DNA of 62,500 nt from Symbiodinium natans. Taxonomy: Eukaryota > Sar > Dinophyceae > Suessiales > Symbiodiniaceae. Both the position numbers and the translations under genes were made by a program. The stretch is taken from assembly GCA_905221605.1 (NCBI GenBank), contig CAJNDS010000467.1:1-62500 (forward strand), in the 5' to 3' direction. This document shows, piece by piece, positions 1 through 9,398 of this stretch. The notes beneath the pieces were generated by a model. That model did no database searches. It was not told where the DNA came from and saw nothing but the letters and a program-made list of their open reading frames with translations. Each line of letters starts with the position of its first letter. Within the stretch, counting starts at the first letter, position 1.

Positions 1-247
1 TAGGGTTTATAGGTTTATAGGGTTTATAGGGTTTATAGGGTTTATAGGGTTTATAGGGTTTATAGGGTTTATAGGGTTTATAGGGTTTATAGGGTTTATA
101 GGGTTTATAGGGTTTATAGGGTTTATAGGGTTTATAGGGTTTATAGGGTTTATAGGATTTATAGGGTTTATCGGCTTTATAGGGTTTAGAGGGTTTATAG
201 GGTTTATAGGGTTTATAGGATTTATAGGGTTTATCGGCTTTATAGGG
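1..247. repeat. (TTTATAGGG)n 9-bp tandem tract
   Basis: Near-perfect 9-bp repeats, a TTTAGGG unit expanded by two bases. A variant block with TCGGCTTTATAGGG occurs twice, so part of the array was duplicated as a higher-order unit. Confidence 0.9.
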
Positions 248-261
248 TTCAGGGTTGGCGC

Positions 262-422
262 TTAGGGTAGTTAGGGTTTCGGGTTTAGGGTTTGGGTTTA
301 GGGTTTAGGGTTTGGGGTTTAGGGTTTAGGGTTTAGGGTTTAGGGTCTAGGGTCTAGGGTCTAGGGTTTATAGTGTTTAGGGTTGGTGCTTAGGGTTCAG
401 TTAGGGTTTGGGGATGAGTTGC
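262..422. repeat. Interstitial TTTAGGG-type tract
   Basis: TTTAGGG units with TTTGGGG and CTAGGGT variants. Confidence 0.85.
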
Positions 423-635
423 AGCTGCTTAGGTGAGGTGGCTGCGCAGCAAGCAACATGAAACCATAGGCCCCAAACCCCAAACCCCAGACCCTAACCC
501 CGGTAGTGACCATCTGGGAAGCGTCGTCCTAGCTCTTTACCTGATTCTCTAAATCAGCTTCCCATTTTCTGGCCCCTTGTAGAACCCGGCACCTGTCTAA
601 GAAAAGACCTCAAAAAGGACTCGTGTACTGACAAG
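423..635. other. Unique sequence, no gene seen
   Basis: Non-repeat DNA between two telomere-like tracts. I see no convincing reading frame or exon. Confidence 0.5.
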
Positions 636-770
636 ACCCTAAACCCTAAACCCTAAACCCTAAACCCTAAACCCTAAACCCTAAACCCTAAACCCTAAAC
701 CCTAAACCCTAAACCCTAAACCCTAAACCCTAAACCCTAAACCCTAAACCCTAAACCCTAAACCCTAAAC
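636..770. repeat. (CCCTAAA)n tract
   Basis: Almost perfect CCCTAAA heptamers, opposite in orientation to the tract at 262-422, so these tracts are not one chromosome end. Confidence 0.95.
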
Positions 771-1390
771 CACGCTTGCCCAGAACCCGCCGTTCCCAAG
801 CTGCCGCCGTCGAACCCAGGGTGCCAGGCGAAAGAGGGGTTAGGGGTTAGGGTTTAGGGTTTAGGGTTTAGGGTTTAGGCGATGATTTCGGGGCTCAGGG
901 ATGAGGAGGTCGTGCTTGGTGTCCAGGGTTGAGAGCCCTAAACCCTAAACCCTGAACCCTAAACCTTGAACCCTGAACCCTAAACCCTAAACCCTAAACC
1001 CTGAACCCTAAGGGTCAAGGTTGTGTTTTGGTTGCGGGGACTTGGGGTATAGGCTTCAAAGGGTAGACACGGAAGGACATACGGTTACACGGACCCCGCA
1101 AAGTGACCGCAACTGAACTCAGTTTGGGCTACTCAGGCTACTTCAGGGAGTGGGGGTTGAGGGTTGAGGGTTTAGGCTGGTGGGTTTAGTTTCAGTATCG
1201 GCCCTTAATTTGGCGACCCCTTACATACCCCCTTATATACGCTAGACAGCCCAAGGGCCCATACTTCAGAACCTGTAGGCCTTGATTAGGGCTTAGGGTT
1301 TAGGGGTTAGGGAGACCTATTTCAAGTTTGTTCCGAGTGTGGCCCTTCTTCCCTTGTGTTAAGCCTCAAGCCCGAAATAACCTTAAGCTT
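771..1390. other. Mixed unique and degenerate telomere-like DNA
   Basis: Short TTTAGGG or CCCTAAA clusters (841-880, 936-1010) separated by unique sequence. No supported gene. Confidence 0.5.
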
Positions 1391-1489
1391 GGGATGTTCC
1401 CCCTTACACTCACAGTCCTTCATCGGGATTCTAGTACCCTACGATTCTCATCCCTGTCAAGGACTCTTAGGTATAAGGGGGAACATCCC
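1391..1489. mobile_element. MITE family A, copy 1
   Basis: About 99 bp with terminal inverted repeats starting GGGATGTTCCCCCTTA and ending TAAGGGGGAACATCCC. The inverted symmetry may extend to CTTAAG on both sides (1382-1499). Related copies are at 52925-53019 and 53592-53776. There is no coding capacity. Confidence 0.75.
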
Positions 1490-1997
1490 CAGCCTTAAGC
1501 CCATGTGTTAGGCCCCAGGGCCAGATTGCCACTCTACAGGCCCGGTAAGGCGCCCCATGGTCGGGAGCCCATGTGCGAATAACATCCATGGCAGAATGGC
1601 AGCCCAATCCGAAGGCATCCTGGTTCTTAGTAGGAGGGAGTTAGGGGTCTCGATATACCCTTTAAGGGATTACATAGGCCAAAAAGTCCCTCATTCCCTG
1701 CTAAGAGCCAGCCAGAAGGTGCCCTGAAGCCTCAAGCCTTTGCGCGCCTTCGGGGAGCAGAAGGAAAGGGACTGTTTTGGAGCTTTCAACCCTGAACCCT
1801 CTGACTCATCCTCCCAGGTGGGTTCAACCCCTAGACCCATGAAAAAGCACTCCAGCCCTAATTACAGCCGTTAAACCTTAAGCCTTGCAAACGATGCTCT
1901 ACACCCTCAACCCTAAACCTACACCCCTACACCCTACACCCCTACACCCTACACCCCTGCACCCGTAAGCCCCAAGAAGAGCACTCCTACGCGGCAG
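1490..1997. other. Unique DNA with short CCCTACAC-type tract
   Basis: Mostly unique. A CCCTACACC cluster lies at 1912-1970. From 1969 to the proposed splice acceptor at 1997 the frame of the next exon is open and reads as a Ser/Lys/Pro-rich segment, so that exon may begin earlier. Confidence 0.4.
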
Positions 1998-2059
1998 GTT
2001 TTCGTCAAGAACTTGGACAAGACCACGGGCGAGCCGGAACTCCGCGACCTCTTCGGGAG
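1998..2059 (+). CDS. Exon: start of an RRM domain
   Basis: The 62-bp stretch encodes VFVKNLDKTTGEPELRDLFG. VFVKNL fits the RNP2 strand and ELRDLFG fits the first helix of an RNA-recognition motif, a domain that binds single-stranded RNA. It is preceded by GCAG|G and followed by AG|GCGAGC, a GC donor. The two leftover bases plus the first base of the exon at 4022 make an Arg codon, giving a continuous RRM. This and the next two exons fit in phase, which is the main support. The rest of the gene is less certain. Confidence 0.7.
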
Positions 2060-2063
2060 GCGA

Positions 2064-2179
2064 GCAGTTAGGGTTTAGGGTTTAGGGTTTCGGGGTTCGG
2101 GCTTCGGGTTTCGGGTTTTCGGGTTTGGGGTTTAGGGTTTAGGGTTTAGGGTGGGGGTGGGGGCTGTTTTGGCTGGATT

Positions 2180-2180
<1 letters not shown>
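2064..2180. repeat. TTTAGGG/TTTCGGG tract
   Basis: Degenerate telomere-like repeats inside the proposed first intron, running into the poly-G run. Confidence 0.8.

Positions 2181-2215
<35 letters not shown>
2181..2215. repeat. 35-base poly-G run
   Basis: An uninterrupted run of 35 G. The length may be inexact because homopolymers are error-prone in sequencing. Confidence 0.9.
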
Positions 2216-2216
<1 letters not shown>

Positions 2217-2937
2217 CAGGGTTCAGAGTTTAGGGTTCAGCGTTTTAGGGGTTCGTAGTTTAGGGTTCGAGTTCAGGGCTGCGGGTTTTGGGAGTTGGGG
2301 AATTTTGGGTTGGGGTTTCGGGTTCAGTGTTTAGGAGTTGGGGGTTGGGGTTAGGGTTTAGGGTTCAACGTTTGAGGAGTTTGGGGTCGGGGGTTTAGGG
2401 TCAGGTGTGTAGGGTTCAGGGTTTTTTTTATGGGGTGGGGGGGGGGTGTAGGGTCTGGGGTTTAGGTTTCGGGAAGTTTGTGCTCCCAAGTAAACCGTGA
2501 TGTTCCTGTGTCTCCTTCGAACTTGGGTGCCGTTACAAAACCTGAAAAGGTAACTTGTTACTTTGGACTGTTTTGTAGGCATAAGGTTCCCCAAACCCCC
2601 CTCAGGGAAAACAGAGAAGGTTTAGGGTTTAGGGTTTAGGGTTTAGGGTGTAGGGTTTAGGGTGTAGGGTTTAGGCGGCGGCTTGCGCCAGATCTTGGTG
2701 GTCCTTTTAGGGTTTAGGGTTTAGGGTTCATGGCTGGAATGCGACTGCGTGCCAATCCTACGAATCCCAGTCTAGAATCTCAATGCCATGGTGGCTTGCC
2801 CACGCTCGGAATGCAATGGACGCCACGTGCAGCCCTCTGCCAACCCTTCTCAGAAGGGCTGGGCGTGTGAGCTCGGCTCCGGAGATAGCCGCATGTCAAG
2901 GTGATATTTGCAAGTTTCTGTGAAGAAATTCAAAGGT
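2216..2937. other. Degenerate GGGTTTAGG DNA and unique segment
   Basis: 2216-2470 and 2620-2730 hold G/T-rich telomere-like variants. 2735-2935 is unique without a gene I can support. Confidence 0.5.
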
Positions 2938-3053
2938 TAGGGTTTTAGGGTTTAGGGTTTAGGGTTTAGGGTTTAGGGTTTAGGGTTTAGGGTTTAGGGT
3001 TAGGGTTTAGGGTTTAGGGTTTAGGGTTTAGGGTTTAGGGTTTAGGGTTTAGG
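2938..3053. repeat. (TTTAGGG)n tract
   Basis: Near-perfect heptamers with one hexamer slip at 3000. Confidence 0.95.
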
Positions 3054-3675
3054 GGCTCAGCCTAATGTCGAGCGACCGGCCTTATGATGTGATTTCGCCA
3101 GAATTTGTGGCTGCAATGGGTGGTTGCACGGTCGACTCCACAGTTCTTTCAGCTCCTGGAATACCATGGACGAGGCTTGCAGAACAGCGTTTAGGGGTTA
3201 GGGTTTCGGGTTAAGGGTTTAGGGTTTACGTGTAGGGTTTAGGTTGAGGGTTTTAGGTTGAGGGTTTCGGGTTTAGGGTTAGGGATGAGGGTAGTAGCTA
3301 CATGTCTCAAAGGAACAAGCTCAGGTTTTTCCACGGCACCTATGTACCGTCGCTACTTTAGAGATTGGGCGTTCTGACTTGAATGCCCCAAAACCTGCCG
3401 CGCATAGATGCCCGCTACATCATGTTCTTAAGAGCTACAGACAGCGCGGTCAGTATTCAGTGCCCCAAGATCACCCAAAAATCATGCCGCATACAATGTG
3501 GCCTTCATGACGTCAGGCTACAGGGACCGAATACAAGTTCAGGGAAGACGTAGGGGAATGCGCTTGATGTACTGGTTGCCTGCAGTGTCTGCCAGGTAAT
3601 TCGTTTCAGCACGTCACACGCTTAAACCACATAGCCTTCGTCCACAATTACCAATACCCGGATAAATCAAGGGCC
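3054..3675. other. Unique intron-like DNA
   Basis: Non-repeat sequence apart from 3190-3285. It lies between two phase-compatible RRM exons and is most simply intron. No exon is recognised. Confidence 0.45.
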
Positions 3676-3702
3676 TCAAGCCCTAAACCCTCAAACCCTC
3701 AC

Positions 3703-3855
3703 ACCCTCAAGCCCTCAAGCCCTCAAGCCCTCAAGCCCTCAAGCCCTCAAGCCCTCAAGCCCTCAAGCCCTCAAGCCCTCAAGCCCTCAAGCCCTCAAGC
3801 CCTCAAGCCCTCAAGCCCTCAAGCCCTCAAGCCCTCAAGCCCTCAAGCCCTCAAA
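3703..3855. repeat. (CCCTCAAG)n 8-bp array
   Basis: About 18 near-perfect octamers, a telomere-like unit changed in sequence and length. It grades into CCCTCAAA and then CCCTAAA up to about 4015. Confidence 0.9.
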
Positions 3856-4021
3856 CCCTCAAACCCTCAAACCCTCAAACCCTCAAACCCTCAACCCCTA
3901 AACCCTAAACCCTAAACCCTAAACCCTAAACCTTAAACCCTAAACCTTAAACCCTCAACCCCAAACCCTAAACCCCAAGCCCTAAACCCTCAAACCCCCA
4001 ACCCTGAACCCTCGACCCGAG

Positions 4022-4062
4022 GCATGGCACGGTGGTGGACGTCGAGATGACCACCGAGGAGG
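4022..4062 (+). CDS. Exon: RRM middle strands
   Basis: After acceptor CGAG|G the 41 bp encode (R)HGTVVDVEMTTEE. In an RRM this is the segment after helix 1, where FGxxGxVxxVxM is typical. It joins in phase to the exon ending at 2059 and, through a GC donor (GAGG|GCTCC), to the exon at 5221. The assignment to an RRM protein rests on the three exons together. Confidence 0.7.
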
Positions 4063-4084
4063 GCTCCAGTCTGGGAGCCCGGCT

Positions 4085-5220
4085 TTTGGAGTTCGGGTTT
4101 AGGGTTTAGGGTTTGAGGGTTTAGGATCTAGGGTTTAGGGTTTAGGGTTTAGGGTTTAGGGTTTAGAGTGGAGTTCAGGGTTCAGGGTTAGGGTTTGTGA
4201 GGTTGCAGGGTTCAGGGTTTAGGGTTTTGGGGGGGCTAGGGTTGAGGGATTTTCACTTTCGGAACGTGTAGGGTGTGGGGCCTAGGGTTGAAGGGCCTTC
4301 AGGTAACCCTAAACTCTAACCCCTAAATCCTAAACCCTAAACCCAATGTCCAATGTCCTTGAGAAAGAGGGGTTTACAGTTCCCAAATACTTATGGGTGC
4401 TCCTCAGCTTCCTTCAGGTTCCCATGGTACCTCTGCCTCCCTGAAAGACCTCATTTAGGGATTAGGGTTTAGGGTGTAGGGTACTGATTCGTATTGAAGG
4501 GCTCTAGGGGTTTAGGGCATAAGATGACGGGCTCCAGGATATTGGTCCCCTTACATCCTTGCAGTAAACCCTGAACACGAACACCCAAACTACACCCCGA
4601 AACCCTAACCCTTAGCCCATACACCCCTGCACCCCTGCACCCCTGAACCCCAACAAACCCCAAGCACAATTCGCCCCAAAACCCTGTCAAAACCCTCGGT
4701 GTGGAAGGCCTCCGAGCTGTAAGTTGTTCTTTGGATCTTCTGTTTAGTGGTTCATCCTTTAGGGGGTTTAGGAAAAGAAGGGGCCAAATAGTAGGATTCC
4801 CTGATCATAAGGATTTCAATGAGGTACCCCTACTATCGTATCGGCCCCCAGGGCCTTTCGGGCTTAGGGTTTAGGGGTATTTTGTACAGGGGGACATAGG
4901 GGGACACAAGGGTTTCAGGGCTCAGGGTTCTCATGCCCTCATTCACATGAGGGCGTCAAGGGCCTTCGGAATCAAAGGCACGCCTCAGCGACATTGGTGG
5001 CGAGGGCTTGTTTCGCTAGTTTTCATGCCTCTTCTCATCAGTTGAACGCCATGGGTGTGGACCAGGCTTGATTGGTAGCCCGCTGGTGCCCTTTTACCCG
5101 TTTTGTGGTTCAAGGTTCCTTGTAAAGTGGCCAACCCCCAAAGAGGGTACCCTACTATAATATGGTTTCTGGGCTACCAAGCCGAAATAAAGCCTAAACC
5201 TTGAAACCCTGACCTCGGAG
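4085..5220. other. Intron-like DNA with telomere-like clusters
   Basis: TTTAGGG variants at 4095-4170 and 4190-4235, CCCTAAA variants at 4300-4345 and 4570-4680. Two short relatives of a small repeat (GTACCCTACTAT-like) lie at about 4803 and 5148. No exon recognised. Confidence 0.45.
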
Positions 5221-5283
5221 GTGTCGCGAAAGGCTACGCCATCGTGCTCATGTCGAGTTCGAAGGAGGCGCTGTTCGCTCTTC
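5221..5283 (+). CDS. Exon: RRM RNP1 segment
   Basis: Following acceptor GGAG|G the 63 bp encode (G)VAKGYAIVLMSSSKEALFAL. KGYAIVLM matches the RNP1 strand of an RRM (K/R-G-F/Y-A/G-F/Y-V pattern) and SSSKEALFAL the second helix. The likely donor is GC (CTTC|GCTGAG), since the frame otherwise stops at TGA three bases on. A possible continuation lies at 5574-5614 after GAAG|G. Confidence 0.7.
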
Positions 5284-5387
5284 GCTGAGGATGTGCGGTT
5301 TCTGGTTTCGGGTTCAGGCTCTGGCTTTGTGTTGGCTGTTAGTTTTTTGGGGCTTTTCTGGGCATAAGTTTCCCAAATCCTGAAGAG

Positions 5388-5503
5388 TGAACCCTAAACC
5401 CTATACCCTAAACCCTAAACCCTAAACCCTAAACCCTAAACCCTAAACCCTAAACCCTAAACCCTCAACCCTAAACCCTCAACCCTCAACCCTCAACCCT
5501 ACA
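5388..5503. repeat. (CCCTAAA)n and CCCTCAA tract
   Basis: Heptamer array with CCCTCAA variants at its 3' end. Confidence 0.9.
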
Positions 5504-5573
5504 CCGAGCTCCCCTGAGGCCTCTGAAGTCTCCATCCCGGGCCGCTGGCCCCTGAAACCCTTGGCCCCTGAAG

Positions 5574-5614
5574 GCGGTCGGTTGGTCATCCTCTCGGGTC
5601 TTCCCAAATTGGGG
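5574..5614 (+). CDS. Possible exon with LVILSGLP motif
   Basis: After acceptor GAAG|G the frame continues in phase from the exon ending 5283 and reads GRLVILSGLPKL, which resembles the RNP2 strand of another RRM. The donor (GGGG|GTTTAG) merges with a TTTAGGG tract. Support is limited to phase and motif. Confidence 0.35.
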
Positions 5615-5672
5615 GTTTAGGGTTTAGGGTTTAGGGTTTAGGGTTTAGGGTTTAGGGTTTAGGGTTTAGGGT
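5612..5672. repeat. (TTTAGGG)n tract
   Basis: About eight near-perfect heptamers directly after the possible exon. Confidence 0.9.
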
Positions 5673-6455
5673 AATGGACATGAAAGTCGGGAGTTGAGCC
5701 CGTCGTCCGAAACACCATAACAGTCCGCAAGTTGCCCGTTCTCGTTGTCGATGCTCACGCCGTGCGCCATATGCCGCCACCCCCCATGCACGCGATTTTC
5801 TGCCGCCGCCCGGGAAGATGCCCTCAGCCTTAATGAACTTGATCCCTAAACCCTAAACCCTAAACCCCCTAGCGCCTCTTCAACTAAGAACTGGAAACCG
5901 GCAGCCTTTACAAGAGGTCGAGGTAGGTAGCCTCTAGCTTTTTGAGGGACACCTCTCTCAAAAGCCCTAAGCCCCAAACCCTAAAAGCCCCAATCCGAGG
6001 CTTTCCTTCAATTTCCTTGGGAGGCGAAGCGAGGCATACAAAAAGCCTGAGAAGCCGCCTAGAGCCTCACCCTACACAACCCTCAAACCAGAGTCTCAGA
6101 TATGTCTTAAATCGCCGGGTTGAGATAAGAAAGTTGGACTTCTGGTGAGAGGCTGGAAAGATTTCTTATTCGGCCAGAGGGGTCCTTTGGGTAAGGAAGT
6201 TGGAAAGCGCGAGATTTGGAGCTTTCATGCTGATGAATCTACGGGCAAAGAGGTGTTAGAGACAGCAAAGAGCCGACCTTGCTCTTTGCTTTCTGTAGAG
6301 TGGAGAGTTTAGGGTAAGCAAAGAGCCGAGTATGCTTTTTGCTAACCCGGAGACCACCTAAGACCCTAAATCCCTAACTCCCGCTAAATCCCTAAATCCC
6401 TAAATCCCTAAATCCCTAAATCCTAGGCCCCTAGACCACCAAGTGCTTCGACCAG
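5673..6455. other. Intron-like DNA, no exon supported
   Basis: Mostly unique. CCCTAAATC-type repeats at 6360-6425. A 68-codon open frame at 5942-6148 starts with TTG, overlaps telomere-like repeats and has no recognisable content. Confidence 0.4.
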
Positions 6456-6514
6456 GCCAAGCAGTGCGTAAAGGCGCTGAACTTCACCAAGCCGCGCCTG
6501 GGCCGAACTCTGGC
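6456..6514 (+). CDS. Exon: RRM C-terminal segment
   Basis: Acceptor CCAG|G, then AKQCVKALNFTKPRLGRTL, which fits the last helix and strand of an RRM (A-x3-L-N-x5-L-x-G-R-x-L). The GC donor (CTGGC|GCC) joins in phase to the exon at 6735, which continues as WGRALIVERDETAEAPR. The upstream connection is not resolved, so this could be the end of the same or of a second RRM. Confidence 0.55.
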
Positions 6515-6734
6515 GCCTTTTTCGGGGTTTGGGGGCTTAGGCTCCAGGTTTTAGGGTTTAGGGTTGTAGCCTTTTGTTTTCTGCGTGGGATACCTCACTA
6601 CCCTAGGTTCCCGTGAATGCGAACTAAGCCTAAGATTTCACCCTAAACCCTCAAGCCTGAACCCTATACCCTATACCCTAAACCCTAAACCCTAAAAATC
6701 CGAAACCCCCCCCAACCCCACACCAGCAGCCCAG

Positions 6735-6817
6735 GTGGGGACGTGCGTTGATCGTCGAGCGTGACGAGACCGCCGAGGCACCGAGGGTGTCGGATTTGGA
6801 GTCGGAACCTTGCTTGG
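6735..6817 (+). CDS. Exon downstream of RRM
   Basis: After acceptor CCAG|G the frame reads WGRALIVERDETAEAPRVSD. It is acidic/basic linker sequence following the RRM end. The 3' limit is uncertain. One candidate donor (GGAG|GTTCAG) lies inside the terminal inverted repeat of a MITE, so the MITE may supply the 5' splice site. Confidence 0.45.
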
Positions 6818-6957
6818 AGGTTCAGGGTACTTGTTAACCAACTATAACTGTGCTTATAACCCACTTATAAGCAACTTATAAGCCCCTAAAGTGCCCTAAT
6901 ATGGATATAATTTGGGTTATAAGTACAGGTACAGCTGGTTAATAAGCACCCTGAGCC
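6812..6957. mobile_element. MITE family B, copy 1
   Basis: About 145 bp beginning GCTTGGAGGTTCAGGGTAC and ending with a degenerate inverted copy (AATAAGCACCCTGAGCC). The body has several TTATAAC/GTTATAAG segments and the shared core AAGTGCCCTAATAT. Other copies are at about 39592-39987, 43776-43879 (degenerate) and 58111-58254. Confidence 0.7.
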
Positions 6958-7084
6958 ACTGGCCTTTCTTGCGAGTCACGGGGGTCAGGGCTTCAGACAA
7001 AAAAGCTACCAGTGGACCCTTCGCCCTGTTTTCAGTGGCTCCCCCTAGGAATTTTTCACCTCCGGCACCCGAGGCGGGGGTTTG

Positions 7085-7235
7085 CAGGGTTCAGGGTTTG
7101 AAGGGTTTAGGGTTTGAAGGGTTCAGGGTTTGAAGGGTTCAGGGTTTGAAGGGTTCAGGGTTTGAAGGGTTTAGGGTTTGAAGGGTTCAGGGTTTGAAGG
7201 GTTTAGGGTTTGAAGGGTTTAGGGTGTTGGGGTGC
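7085..7235. repeat. 16-bp dimeric GGGTTTGAAGGGTTC array
   Basis: Tandem 16-bp unit made of a 9-mer plus a 7-mer, both telomere-like. Confidence 0.85.
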
Positions 7236-7489
7236 TGGGGTTTTGGGGAGGAGTCCAAAGGTTGAGGTTCAGGGGTGAGAGGATGGAGGGGTTGGGGGCC
7301 GGGGCTGGGGTTTCGGGAACCCTAAATCAAGGGACTAAAGGAGAGGCCCTTCTGAGGGACCTTGGAGGTTATTTAGGGGTTACTTAGGGGCTACTTCGGC
7401 ACACAGGGACTATATAAGGTACATACAGGGGTTATCTATGGGTTGAAGATTACGCCCTTAAAGCCCCTTCAAACTCTAAGTGTTGACCC

Positions 7490-7605
7490 CCCTAAACCCT
7501 AAACCCTAAACCTCAAACCCTAAACCCTAAACCCTAAACCCCAAACCCTAAACCCCAACCCCTAAACCCTAAACCCCTAACCCCTCAACCCCTCAACCCT
7601 AAACC
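7490..7605. repeat. CCCTAAA tract with variants
   Basis: Heptamers with CCCCAAA and CCCTCAA variants, ending directly before an exon. Confidence 0.9.
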
Positions 7606-7611
7606 CGCCTC

Positions 7612-7661
7612 CAAGGGCTCGCCGTCCCGAAGTCCGAGCAAGGAGAAGGTGGGAGACAAGG
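7612..7661 (+). CDS. Exon: RS-like Ser/Arg/Lys segment
   Basis: Acceptor CCAAG|G and donor GACAAG|GTTTC frame a segment reading GSPSRSPSKEKVGDK. Alternating SP/RS residues are typical of the RS domain of SR splicing factors. With the RRM exons upstream this suggests an SR-type RNA-binding protein. The copia element that follows would lie in the next intron. Confidence 0.5.
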
Positions 7662-7765
7662 TTTCACGGAAGTACTTGGGCTTGGGGGGTCTGTGTGTCA
7701 GGGTTTAGGGTTTAGAGGGTTTAGGGGTTTTTGGGTTTAGGGATTTAGGGATTTAGGGTTTAGGG

Positions 7766-7770
7766 TTTAG
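7766..7770. repeat. Target-site duplication TTTAG (left)
   Basis: Matches 15378-15382. Weak on its own because the site is inside TTTAGGG repeats, but 5 bp is the usual copia length. Confidence 0.6.
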
Positions 7771-7906
7771 TGGGCGAAAGTTGCTGACCCCACACCACTT
7801 TCTAGGTAAAGCATGTACCTTGTACAGTTGTATAGAGGTGTCTTTACCGAAGCCCTTTATAGGCACAAGCAAGAGTGGGAGAAAATAGGTTTCCGCTCGT
7901 TTCGCA
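7771..7906 (+). repeat. Copia 5' LTR
   Basis: 136 bp, TGGGCGAAAG...CTCGTTTCGCA. The intact edges seen in the 3' copy (TGTGCGAAA...TTTCGCA) form a short inverted repeat. 134 of 136 positions agree with the 3' LTR. Confidence 0.95.
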
Positions 7907-7920
7907 TGGTAGCGGAGCTC
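7907..7920 (+). other. Primer-binding site
   Basis: TGGTAGCGGAGCTC begins directly after the LTR's CA. TGG pairs with a tRNA 3' CCA. The next bases imply a primer whose acceptor starts AGCGGAG, compatible with an A1:U72 initiator-Met-type tRNA, but I cannot confirm which tRNA. Confidence 0.7.
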
Positions 7921-8062
7921 CTGGTTCAGAAGCCAGTCGACCGGAGCTCGTGAACAACGGGTGATACCGTTAGCTGCGTGTGAAGCAGCAGCGGGTGACA
8001 CCGCAGGCAGGGCGACAAAGCCTGCCGGACTCGAGGGAGTCTTGCCAAAACCCTCGTTAAAG

Positions 8063-9271
8063 AAGCAAGACAGAAGCGAACTGCGCCAGTAGCAGTCGCG
8101 AAGAAGGCACCACGGGAAAAGGTGGAGCAAAAGGAAAGGGGTCTGGAAAGACCAAGAAGGGTGTTAGAAAAGGGAGAGAAGCCGACGCACCTCGCAGTCG
8201 TCATCGTAGTGCAGAAGCAGAGGAGCGAAGGATCCTACGAGGCTTTGCCAGACGAGCAGAGCGAGCGCTGAACAGGTCGGAGTCCAGGGACAGGGAACCG
8301 CAAGAGGCTCCTGTGCCTGGAGACTTGTCTGCAGAGGACGCGCTCAGACTACAAGCCAGGCCCAGCGAAGGCAGCAACCTTGGGTTTGGTGAGTGGTTAG
8401 ACGAGGACGCCTGGGTTCCTGAAGAGTTACCTCCCACCAGTGACAGTGGACAGTGGGAGCGCTTGAGGGCCCAGTACCCAGGGCTGGCACAATCGCAGCG
8501 CAGAACCCTGGACGACAAGCTAGAAGGAGCTACTTGCAGAAGGTAGCTGGTCAGAGGGTGCAAGAAGGGCTTGGGCGGCTGGCAAGGACCAGCAGGCGCG
8601 GCACAGCAGCTTCCTCGGACGAGGCAGAGGCCAGCGAGGAGCGAGAAGAACCCAGCAGTGCTGCGCGGGTGATACCGCCTACAGAGGCGGGACACACCGA
8701 GCCAGCAAGAAGCGGGGCTTCAGTGGTTACGCTCACACACCAGCCAACATCACTGTGGGACTCCGAAAGTGAAGGCGAGATCAAGCAGGAGGTCAAGAAA
8801 GAGGAGCAGTCCGGAAACACCTCGGATTGGGAAAGTGAAAGCTCAGAGGAGCACAGCACTGACCCGGAGGATCCGAACGGTGTGCAGTCTGCCTTGAAGA
8901 AGGCCGACAGGGCACGTGAAAGGCGGGAACAAGCAAAGCGGCACAAGCAGCCGCCGCCGGAGCCATCTGAGCCTCCGCGTGCCAAAGCCCGCCCATCGGT
9001 GGGGCGCTCGAGTGCGGGGGCCGCCTCGAGCTGGGACCTCGAAAGTCGGGCCTCCTCTGTGGGCTGGCGACGGCAGGTGACGCCGAGCTTTGACAACAGA
9101 GTCACAGAGGAGGACACAGAGAACGAAGAGAGGAGTGACGAGCAGTGGAGCCGCCAAGATCGGGAGCGAGATCGGCTTTGGAACGAGTGGTACAGAGCGA
9201 GAGGAACGGGAGGCTGGCACCAGTGGCAAGGCTCTTGGTACCAGTCCTCAGGAGCGGGTTGGAACCGCTGA
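8063..9271 (+). pseudogene. Copia leader ORF, frameshifted
   Basis: Two overlapping open frames cover the leader. The first (about 8063-8546, no ATG seen) encodes a Gly/Lys/Arg-rich then acidic segment. The second (to 9271) encodes a charged protein with three similar patches: LWDSESEGE, DWESESSEE and SWDLESRAS. The switch between frames lies near 8453-8546, so the leader protein, if real, is interrupted. It has no recognisable domain. Its place before gag suggests an N-terminal gag extension or a separate accessory ORF. Low complexity makes a chance ORF possible, and a reverse-strand frame is open too. Confidence 0.45.
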
Positions 9272-9398
9272 AGTGCGGGTGACACCGCCGAGTGTGAGGG
9301 AGCAGCTCAAGCAGGCTGCTGCCGAACTCGGCACCGCTTCTGTGTTCGTGAAGCCTGTACAGTTTGTGTGTGTTTGAGTTTTTTTTTTGGTAGTTTCA

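Noticed and set aside
2358-2594. 78-codon Pro-rich minus ORF
   Set aside because: Derived from telomere-like repeats and no homology signal.
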